Source: Accumulibacter sp. (GTDB taxonomy: Bacteria; Pseudomonadota; Gammaproteobacteria; Burkholderiales; Rhodocyclaceae). From it: 11,051 nt of DNA. The number at the start of each line of letters is the position of its first letter. Position 1 is the stretch's first letter. The stretch is from assembly GCA_031274075.1 (NCBI GenBank), contig JAISQQ010000258.1, positions 1 to 11,051 on the forward strand, given 5' to 3'. The position numbers and the translations under genes are program-made. The notes under the pieces are model-generated. The model made no database searches and was not told the DNA's origin. It saw nothing but the letters and a program-made list of their open reading frames with translations. Positions 1-8,644 of the stretch are shown in pieces.

Positions 1-39
1 CCGAAAAGACCGGAAGCATTCCAGCCGCCCGTTCGCGCC

Positions 40-1584
40 TCAGCTTTCATGTTTCGTCTTTGCCGTCCTGCCGTGCAGGCGGGTCAGTTCCGCCAGGCGT
101 TCGGCGTGCCAGGGGGCGACCTGGCTCCAGGCAAAGCGCCATTCCCAGTTGCCTTCGCCGACGCTGGGGTGGTTCATGCGCGTCGAGCCATCGAGTTCCA
201 GCACGTCCTGCATCGGCACGATCGCCACCGCCGCCACAGACGCCGACGCGGCGTGGATCATGTCCCAGGCGATGGCGGCCGCGCCCTCGACGCGCAGGTA
301 GCGGCGGACGTAATCGCGCTGCGCTTCCGGCAGCGATTCCCACCAGCCGCGCGTCGTGTCGTTGTCATGCGTTCCCGTATAGACGACGGTTTGCGCGTCG
401 AAATTGTGCGGCAGGTAGAGATTGTCGCTTTTGCCGTCGAAGGCGAATTGCAGGATGCGCATGCCCGGAAAGCCGGTCGCCTGGCGCAGGGCCGTGACTT
501 CGGGGGTGATGATGCCCAGATCCTCGGCGATGATCCGGAAGTCGCCCGGCGCCTGGCCGTCTTCCAGGCCCAGGGCTTGGCGCATGCCGGCGAACAGCGC
601 CCGCCCCGGCCCTTTTCGCCATCGGCCTTCGACGGCGGTCGGCGCGGCGGCCGGGATTTCCCAATACGATTCGAAGCCGCGGAAATGGTCGATGCGCGCG
701 ATGTCGCAAAGCTTGAGCACGCGCCGCATTCTTTGGGTCCACCAAAGATAGCCGTCCTTTTCGTGTTCTTCCCACTGGTAAAGGGGATTCCCCCAGCGTT
801 GGCCGGTGGCGCTGAAATAATCGGGCGGGACGCCGGCCACGGCGCGCGGATAGCCGCGCGCGTCGAGGTCGAACAGGCGCTGGTGCGCCCACACGTCGGC
901 GCTGTGCGCGGACACGAAGATGGGGATGTCGCCGACGATGCGCACGCCGCGTTCGTTGGCGTATTTCTTGAGCGCGGCCCACTGCCGGTCGAAACGCCAC
1001 TGGCAGAATTTCCAGAAGTCGCACTCCCCGGCCAGCGAGCGGGCGGCTTCGCGCAGGGCCGGCGCCTTGCGCTGGACGAGTTCGGCGGGCAGTTCCTGCC
1101 AGACCTTGCCTTCCCCGAGCCGGCTTGCGAGCGCCATGAACAACGCATAATCGTCGAGCCAGCCGCCTTCTTCTTCCTCACAAAAAGCTTGGAAATCGCG
1201 GCGGGCGTCCTGGCGCGTGTCCGCGAAGAAGCGTTTGGCGGCCAGGCGCAGGCGCGACATGCGGAACGGCCAGACGGCGCCGTAATCGACCCGTTCGCCG
1301 CGCAGGGACGCATCGGCGCGGAGGTCCGCGTCGGCCAGCCAGCCGGCGTCGCGCAGATGCGCGAGTTCGATCAGGAGCTCGTTGCCGGCGAAGGCCGAGG
1401 GACTCATGTACGGAGAGTTTCCCGGCCCGATCCCGCCGAGCGGCAAGACCTGCCAGAGCGTTTGCCCGCTGGCCGCCAGCCAGTCGACGAAGTGGAAGGC
1501 GGCGGGGCCGAGATCCCCCGATCCATGCGGGCCGGGAAGCGAGGTCGGGTGCAGCAAGATGCCGCTGCGGCGAAGAGAGGTCAT
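40..1584 (-). CDS. malQ: 4-alpha-glucanotransferase (amylomaltase), GH77
   Basis: The 514-residue product is a cytoplasmic disproportionating enzyme. It transfers alpha-1,4-glucan segments between maltodextrins and releases glucose, which recycles the short chains left by GlgP and GlgX. The N-terminus (SGILLHPTSLPGPHGSGDLG, residues 7-26) is the usual GH77 opening and fixes the ATG at 1584 as the start. Further GH77 blocks are GDIPIFVSAHSADVW (218-232) and the GVPPDYFSATGQRWGNP loop (251-267). Expected catalytic residues are D299 in RIDHFRGF (nucleophile), E354 in IIAEDLG (acid/base) and D407 in GTHDNDT. The length is normal for the short bacterial form, and no frameshift is seen. It is the last operon gene visible, 135 nt after the glgX stop, and that gap is filled by a 7-bp repeat array that leaves no Shine-Dalgarno sequence. 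The 39 bases after its stop show no terminator. Function is sure; how it is translated is not. Confidence 0.96.
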   Translation of the reverse strand: MTSLRRSGILLHPTSLPGPHGSGDLGPAAFHFVDWLAASGQTLWQVLPLGGIGPGNSPYMSPSAFAGNELLIELAHLRDAGWLADADLRADASLRGERVDYGAVWPFRMSRLRLAAKRFFADTRQDARRDFQAFCEEEEGGWLDDYALFMALASRLGEGKVWQELPAELVQRKAPALREAARSLAGECDFWKFCQWRFDRQWAALKKYANERGVRIVGDIPIFVSAHSADVWAHQRLFDLDARGYPRAVAGVPPDYFSATGQRWGNPLYQWEEHEKDGYLWWTQRMRRVLKLCDIARIDHFRGFESYWEIPAAAPTAVEGRWRKGPGRALFAGMRQALGLEDGQAPGDFRIIAEDLGIITPEVTALRQATGFPGMRILQFAFDGKSDNLYLPHNFDAQTVVYTGTHDNDTTRGWWESLPEAQRDYVRRYLRVEGAAAIAWDMIHAASASVAAVAIVPMQDVLELDGSTRMNHPSVGEGNWEWRFAWSQVAPWHAERLAELTRLHGRTAKTKHES

Positions 1585-1585
1585 G

Positions 1586-1732
1586 TTCAGGGGTCAGGAA
1601 TCAGGAATCAGGAATCAGGAATCAGGAATCAGGGATCAGGAATCAGGGATCAGGGATCAGGGATCAGGGATCAGGGGGCAGGGGGCAGGGATCAGGGGGC
1701 AGGGATCAGGGGGCAGGGATCAGGGGGCAGGA
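1586..1732. repeat. 7-bp tandem array, 21 units
   Basis: Exactly 21 contiguous 7-bp units cover 147 bp, each with CAG at the same phase (first CAG at 1588, last at 1728). From malQ towards glgX, the + strand units are TTCAGGG, GTCAGGA, four ATCAGGA, ATCAGGG, ATCAGGA, five ATCAGGG, two GGCAGGG, then alternating ATCAGGG and GGCAGG(G/A). The last 42 bp form three copies of a 14-bp higher-order unit. Variants are graded along the array, which suggests stepwise slippage expansion. It fills the entire glgX-malQ gap and includes the glgX stop codon at 1720-1722. In the operon mRNA it reads as C- and U-rich CCCUGAU/UCCUGAU units. Confidence 0.97.
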
Positions 1733-3777
1733 ATATTTGCGGGCGCTTTGCGCCCGGTAACTGAACTGTTCTCTGATTCCTGTCCTCTGTCATCTGAAAC
1801 CTGTCTTCTGTCCTCTGAAACAAGCAGCGCGACGGATTGTCCCGGCAGGGAGTAGACGGACTCACAGTTTCGCGCGGCGAAGGGCGCGTCGGCGCCGCTG
1901 TTGCAGCATTGCCGCCAGACGCCTGGGGGAAGACGGAACGCGGCGGGTTCGGGGTTGCGGTTGAAGAGCGCGAGCAGGGGCGCTTCGTCCGCCGCCGCGC
2001 GCGCCAGGAGCATGCCCAGCGTTCCTCCCTGCGAGGCGTTCCAGTCGGGCGCTTCCATCTCGCGTCCGTCGGGGTGCCACCAGACGACGTCGCGCCGGCC
2101 CTCCGCGTCCCTGGCGCCGGTCAGCCACGCCACGCGGCGCAGCGGCGCGAACTTCCGCCGCAGGGCGATCACTCCGGCGGTGAATTCGATCAGCGCCGGG
2201 TCGGCCTTGGGCCAGTCCAGCCAGGTCAGCGCGTTGTCCTGGCAATAGGCGTTGTTGTTGCCCGCCTGCGTGCGCCCCAGTTCGTCGCCGCCCTGCAGCA
2301 TCGGCACGCCCTGCGCGGCGAACAGCGTGGCGAGCAGCGCGCGCTGCAGGCGGCGCCGGCGTTCCATGATGCGCGGATGGTCGGTGTCGCCTTCCACGCC
2401 GCAATTGCAGGACAGGTTGTGTCCGTGGCCGTCGCGGTTCTGTTCGCCGTTCGCTTCGTTGTGCTTGTCCTGGTAGCTGACCAGGTCGCGCAGGGTGAAA
2501 CCGTCGTGCGCGGTGATGAAATTGACGCCGGCGGAAGGGCTTCGCCCGTCGTGGCGGAACATTTCGCTCGAACCGGCGAGGCGCTGCGCCAGCGCGCCGA
2601 CGCCAACTTCGCCGGTCAGCCAGAAGGCGCGGACGTCGTCCCGGAAACGATCGTTCCACTCGCTCCATCCGGGCGGAAAACGCCCGAGGCGATAACCGCC
2701 GGGGCCGAGATCCCAGGGTTCGGCGATCAGCTTGAGGCGCGACAAGCACGGATCCTGCGCGATCGCCGCCAGGAAGGCGCTGTCGCGGGTCAGCGCGGCG
2801 GCGAGGTCGAAGCGGAAGCCGTCGACGCGCATTTCGCCGGCCCAATAGCGCAGGGAATCCATGACCAGTTGCAATACGCGCGGGTGCGCGAGATTGAAGG
2901 TATTGCCGCAGCCGCTGAAGTTCTCGTAGCGGTCCGGGTTGTCCGGAAGCAGCCGGTAGTAGCTCGCGTTGTCGATCCCGCGGAAGGAGATCGTCGGGCC
3001 GGATTCGTCCGTTTCCGCCGTGTGGTTGTACACCACGTCGAGGATGACTTCGATGCCCGCGGCATGCAGCGCGCGGACCATCGAACGAAATTCGCCGATC
3101 GCCGATTGCCCGCCGGCTCGCGCCGCATAGCGCGGCTCCGGGGCGAAAAAGGACAGCGTGTTGTAGCCCCAGTAGTTGCGCAGCCCGTGTTGCAGCAGAC
3201 GTTTCTCGTCCAGGAAGGCGTGCACCGGCAGCAGCTTGACGGCGGTGACGCCCAGGCGCCGGAAATGATCGAGCATGGCCGGGGAAGCCAGGCCGGCGTA
3301 GCGGCCGCGCAAGGCTTCCGGCACCTCGGGATGGCGCTGCGTCGCGCCCTTGACGTGTATTTCGTAAAAGACCGAATCGCGCAAGGGAACGCCGGGCGGC
3401 GCGTCGTCTCCCCAATCGAAGGCCGGATCGACGACGCGGGCGAAGAGCCGCTGCTCGCGCGGGTCGTAGGAAAACTCGCCGGCCAATTCCCGCGCATACG
3501 GATCGACGAGCAGGCGTTGCGGGTCGAAACGGTGTCCCGGCCCGCTCGGTCCGTCGACCCGGTAGGCGTAGCACAGGCCGGGCGCGGCGCCGGGCAGGTA
3601 GCCGTGCCAGACCTGATCGGTGCATTCCGGCAGGGGAAGCACGCGCAAGGCGTCGCCCTCCCGGAGGCAGAGTTCGACGCGCCCGGCGTGCGCCGAGAAC
3701 AGCGCGAAATTGACGCCGGCGCCATCCCAATGCGCGCCGAGCGGCGCCGGACGCCCAGCCTGCAAGGACGTTTTCAT
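1720..3777 (-). CDS. glgX: Glycogen debranching enzyme, isoamylase type (GH13)
   Basis: The 685-residue cytoplasmic enzyme hydrolyses alpha-1,6 stubs on phosphorylase limit dextrins and passes maltodextrins to MalQ. The start KPAPLGAH-like block ([21 protein letters not shown], from residue 8) opens a CBM48 domain (about 8-95) and matches E. coli GlgX, so the ATG at 3777 is chosen. GH13 regions follow in order: DVVYNH (247-252), GFRFDLA with nucleophile D324, IAEPWD with acid/base E353, and TAHDGF with D425. [10 protein letters not shown] (506-515) is also typical. The start overlaps the glgB stop as ATGA, which implies translational coupling. The protein is about 28 residues longer than E. 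coli GlgX (657 as I recall it). From about S654 the tail ([32 protein letters not shown]) is written by the inverted 7-bp arrays, and the stop lies in a repeat unit. The natural end was probably near 653. The enzyme call is firm. Confidence 0.95.
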   Translation of the reverse strand: MKTSLQAGRPAPLGAHWDGAGVNFALFSAHAGRVELCLREGDALRVLPLPECTDQVWHGYLPGAAPGLCYAYRVDGPSGPGHRFDPQRLLVDPYARELAGEFSYDPREQRLFARVVDPAFDWGDDAPPGVPLRDSVFYEIHVKGATQRHPEVPEALRGRYAGLASPAMLDHFRRLGVTAVKLLPVHAFLDEKRLLQHGLRNYWGYNTLSFFAPEPRYAARAGGQSAIGEFRSMVRALHAAGIEVILDVVYNHTAETDESGPTISFRGIDNASYYRLLPDNPDRYENFSGCGNTFNLAHPRVLQLVMDSLRYWAGEMRVDGFRFDLAAALTRDSAFLAAIAQDPCLSRLKLIAEPWDLGPGGYRLGRFPPGWSEWNDRFRDDVRAFWLTGEVGVGALAQRLAGSSEMFRHDGRSPSAGVNFITAHDGFTLRDLVSYQDKHNEANGEQNRDGHGHNLSCNCGVEGDTDHPRIMERRRRLQRALLATLFAAQGVPMLQGGDELGRTQAGNNNAYCQDNALTWLDWPKADPALIEFTAGVIALRRKFAPLRRVAWLTGARDAEGRRDVVWWHPDGREMEAPDWNASQGGTLGMLLARAAADEAPLLALFNRNPEPAAFRLPPGVWRQCCNSGADAPFAARNCESVYSLPGQSVALLVSEDRRQVSDDRGQESENSSVTGRKAPANIPAP
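1740..1756. repeat. GC hairpin at the centre of the inverted arrays
   Basis: A perfect 7-bp stem (CGGGCGC / GCGCCCG) flanks a 3-nt TTT loop, centred on 1748. It lies between the two 7-bp-phased arms and inside the glgX reading frame, where it encodes TGRKAPA. No U-run follows the stem on the minus strand (the RNA reads CAAAUAUUCC), so it is not a canonical intrinsic terminator. It could nucleate a longer imperfect RNA hairpin. Confidence 0.8.
1766..1817. repeat. Degenerate inverted 7-bp array in the 3' end of glgX
   Basis: On the + strand, CTG recurs at 1766, 1773, 1780, 1787, 1794, 1801, 1808 and 1815, which is eight consecutive copies exactly 7 bp apart. The bases between are degenerate (ATTC, TCCT, TCAT, AAAC, TCTT). 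On the minus strand it reads CAGnnnn, the same motif as the 21-unit array but inverted. Because 21 bp is both three units and seven codons, it encodes the heptads [14 protein letters not shown] and SENSSVT of GlgX. Confidence 0.85.
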
Positions 3778-5972
3778 GAGGGTTTTTCCCATTCGAGGAG
3801 GAGCGTGGCGAGCGGCGGCAGGGTCAGGGCGACTGACCATTCCCTGCCGTGCGAATGCCGCGCTTGGGCGTAAACACAGCCGAATTCGTTGCCCACGTCG
3901 CTGCCGCCGTAGTAGCGCGAATCGGTGTTCAGCCGTTCGCCGTACCGCCCCGGGCCGGGCACGCCGAGGCGGTAGTCGTGGCGCGCGACGGGCGTGAAGT
4001 TGCACACGCAAAGCAGGGCGCGCGAGGCGTCCCTGCCGCGGCGCAGGAAGGCGATGACCGAGTTGTCCGGGTCGTTGGCCGAAATCCACTCGAAGCCGCG
4101 CGCTTCAAAGTCGAGCTCGTAAAGCGCCGGCGTCGCCCGGTAGAGGCGGTTGAGATCGCGCACCAGCGCCTGCACGCCGGCGTGCGGCGGGAAATCGAGC
4201 AGCTTCCAGTCGAGCGCCGTGGCGTCGTTCCACTCGTTCCGCTGGGCGAACTCTCCGCCCATGAACAACAGCTTCTTGCCCGGATGCGCCCACATGAAAC
4301 CGTACAGCGCGCGCAGGTTGGCGAATTTCTGCCAGTCGTCGCCGGGCATCTTGCCGAGCAGCGAACCCTTGCCGTGCACCACTTCGTCGTGCGACAGCGG
4401 CAAGACGAAGTTTTCGCTGAAGGCGTAGAGCAGGCCGAAGGTCAACTGGTGATGGTGATAGCGGCGGTGGATCGGATCGCGCCGCAGGTAGTCGAGCACG
4501 TCGTGCATCCAGCCCATGTTCCACTTGAAATTGAAACCCAGGCCGCCCGTCGACGGCGGACGGGTGACCGCCGGCCAGGCCGTGGACTCCTCGGCGTGCG
4601 TCGTCGCGCCGGGGCATTCCTGGCCCAGTATCTCGTTGACGCGGCGCAGGAAATGCACCGCTTCGAGGTTTTCGCGGCCGCCGTGGATGTTGGCGATCCA
4701 TTCCCCCGGCGGGCGGCTGTAGTCGCGGTACAGCATCGAGGCGACGGCATCCACGCGCAGGCCGTCGACGCCGTAGCGCTCGATCCAGAACAGGGCGTTG
4801 CCGACCAGATAATTGAACACCTCGCGGCGGCCGAAGTTGTAGATCAGCGTGCCCCAGTCCTGGTGCCTGCCCTCGCGCGGGTCGGCGTGTTCGTACAGGC
4901 AGTCGCCGTCGAAGCGGCCGAGGCCGTGTTCGTCGGTCGGGAAATGCGCCGGAACCCAGTCGACGATGACTTCGAGTCCGGCGCGGTGGCAGGCCGCGAC
5001 GAAGTCGCGAAAACCGTCGGGCGGCCCGAAGCGCGCGCTCGGCGCGTACAGGCCGAGCGGCTGGTAGCCCCAGGAAGCGTCGAACGGATGTTCCGAGACC
5101 GGCAGCAGTTCCAGGTGCGTGAATCCCATATCCGCGGTGTAGGGAATCAGGGTCGCGGCGAGACGCTCCCAGTCGAGGAAGCCGCCGTCGTCGCCGCGCC
5201 GCCAGGAACCGAGATGGACTTCGTAGATGGAAAGCGGCGCATCCGGCCGGCTGCCCACGCCGATGTCCTCACGCTTTACCACCGCCGGCGGAGCGCACAC
5301 CCGCGAGGCGGTCGACGGGCGAAGCTCGGCGGCGAAGCCGTAGGGGTCGGCCTTGAGCGGCAGGACGCGGCCATTGCCGGCGCGAATCTCGTATTTGTAG
5401 CGGGCGCCGGTTTCGACGCCGGGGATGAACAGTTCCCAGACGCCGCACTCGCGGCGCAGGCGCATCGGATGGCGGCGTCCGTCCCAGGCGTTGAAGTCGC
5501 CGACGACGCTGACGCGCCGCGCGTCCGGCGCCCAGACGGCGAAGCTCGCGCCGCGGACGCCGTCGATCTCGCAGGGATGCGCGCCGAGGCGCTCGAACGG
5601 CCGCAGGTGCGATCCCTCGGCCAGCAGCCAGGCGTCGAGATCGCCGAGAATCGCCGGGAAAGCGTAGGGGTCGGCGATCTCCCGCGTGCCATCGGGGCCG
5701 GTGATCCTCAGCCGGTACTTGAACGGCGGGCAGCCTTCGGGCAGCGCCGCCTCGAAGAATCCCGAGGGGCCGCCGAGGACGCCGATCCTGCGCTGGACCA
5801 GCGGCGTCACTTCGGCGCCGCTGGCCGCGTCGATCGCCGACACGGCGCTCGCGCCCGGCTGCAAGGTGCGCAGCCACAGGCGTCCCTGGCCGTCGCCGTG
5901 CACACCGAGCACCGCGAAGGGATCGCCGTGCTCGGCCCGGCACAGGGCCAGGACTTCGGCCTTGCTCAGCAC
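3774..5972 (-). CDS. glgB: 1,4-alpha-glucan branching enzyme (GH13)
   Basis: The 732-residue enzyme cuts an alpha-1,4 chain and reattaches it through an alpha-1,6 bond, creating glycogen branches. The layout is the long E. coli type: an N1 domain (about 5-110, with [10 protein letters not shown] at 17-26), CBM48 (about 130-215, with [20 protein letters not shown]), a GH13 barrel (about 250-600) and a C-terminal beta domain. The expected catalytic residues are D408 in [11 protein letters not shown]461 in AEEST and D529 in [11 protein letters not shown]. Length is close to the E. coli enzyme (728 as I recall it). The start is GTG at 5972, one base after the glgP stop. AGAAGG lies 6 nt upstream inside the end of glgP and supports this start. 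The stop overlaps the glgX start as ATGA. No defects are seen. Confidence 0.97.
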   Translation of the reverse strand: MLSKAEVLALCRAEHGDPFAVLGVHGDGQGRLWLRTLQPGASAVSAIDAASGAEVTPLVQRRIGVLGGPSGFFEAALPEGCPPFKYRLRITGPDGTREIADPYAFPAILGDLDAWLLAEGSHLRPFERLGAHPCEIDGVRGASFAVWAPDARRVSVVGDFNAWDGRRHPMRLRRECGVWELFIPGVETGARYKYEIRAGNGRVLPLKADPYGFAAELRPSTASRVCAPPAVVKREDIGVGSRPDAPLSIYEVHLGSWRRGDDGGFLDWERLAATLIPYTADMGFTHLELLPVSEHPFDASWGYQPLGLYAPSARFGPPDGFRDFVAACHRAGLEVIVDWVPAHFPTDEHGLGRFDGDCLYEHADPREGRHQDWGTLIYNFGRREVFNYLVGNALFWIERYGVDGLRVDAVASMLYRDYSRPPGEWIANIHGGRENLEAVHFLRRVNEILGQECPGATTHAEESTAWPAVTRPPSTGGLGFNFKWNMGWMHDVLDYLRRDPIHRRYHHHQLTFGLLYAFSENFVLPLSHDEVVHGKGSLLGKMPGDDWQKFANLRALYGFMWAHPGKKLLFMGGEFAQRNEWNDATALDWKLLDFPPHAGVQALVRDLNRLYRATPALYELDFEARGFEWISANDPDNSVIAFLRRGRDASRALLCVCNFTPVARHDYRLGVPGPGRYGERLNTDSRYYGGSDVGNEFGCVYAQARHSHGREWSVALTLPPLATLLLEWEKPS

Positions 5973-5973
5973 C

Positions 5974-8433
<2,460 letters not shown>

Positions 8434-8443
8434 GAGTCTGTCT

Positions 8444-8448
8444 CTCCT
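8444..8448 (-). promoter_or_regulatory. Ribosome binding site of glgP
   Basis: The minus strand reads AGGAG 10 nt before the ATG at 8433. The spacing is slightly long but usable. The upstream ATG at 8484 has nothing comparable, so this site decides the start. Confidence 0.65.
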
Positions 8449-8510
8449 GTGGTGTGATGATAGCGGCTCGGTCGGTTTATCCATGCAAGCGGGCGTCGGA
8501 CGAAGGCCGG

Positions 8511-8525
8511 CGAAAACCGTTTTCG
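8511..8525. promoter_or_regulatory. 15-bp palindrome in the glgP leader, candidate operator
   Basis: CGAAAACCGTTTTCG has perfect 7-bp arms around a single central base. It lies about 40 bp downstream of the -10 hexamer, a position where a bound repressor would block transcription. AT-rich arms around a CG-containing centre resemble sites of LacI-family sugar regulators such as CcpA and PurR, though most of those have an even centre. In RNA it would be only a weak stem with no room for a loop, so a DNA site is more likely. The regulator is unknown. Confidence 0.4.
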
Positions 8526-8563
8526 ATCACTGCCTAGAAACGCGCCGATTCGTCCACGGGCCG

Positions 8564-8569
8564 ATTATA
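8564..8569 (-). promoter_or_regulatory. Predicted -10 hexamer of the glg operon promoter
   Basis: The minus strand carries a perfect TATAAT in the 211-bp gap upstream of glgP, about 130 nt before its start codon. Transcription would begin near 8557. At the 17-bp spacing the -35 position (8587-8592) reads TGCGCT, a poor match to TTGACA, and no TGn extended -10 is present. An activator or an alternative holoenzyme may be needed. The rest of this gap shows no other convincing element. Confidence 0.5.
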
Positions 8570-8644
8570 AGCGGCTTTGCGGGCGAAGCGCATCATGGAA
8601 TGACGGAGTGCTTATCGTGAATGCCGGAGAGCGCCGCCCGATCC

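Noticed and set aside
1586..1732. CRISPR array.
   Set aside because: Units are 7 bp with no unique spacers. This is a minisatellite.
1740..1756. GC hairpin as an intrinsic terminator of glgX.
   Set aside because: It lies inside the glgX frame before the stop, and no U-run follows on the minus strand. The + strand side (GTAACTGAAC) has none either.
3778..3792. In-frame ATG five codons upstream (3792) as the glgX start.
   Set aside because: The 4-nt ATGA overlap with the glgB stop and the match to E. coli GlgX favour the ATG at 3777. The difference is only MGKTL, and it cannot be excluded.
8434..8484. Upstream ATG at 8484 as the glgP start.
   Set aside because: There is no ribosome site before it, the extra 17 residues are unlike the family N-terminus, and AGGAG is positioned for the ATG at 8433.
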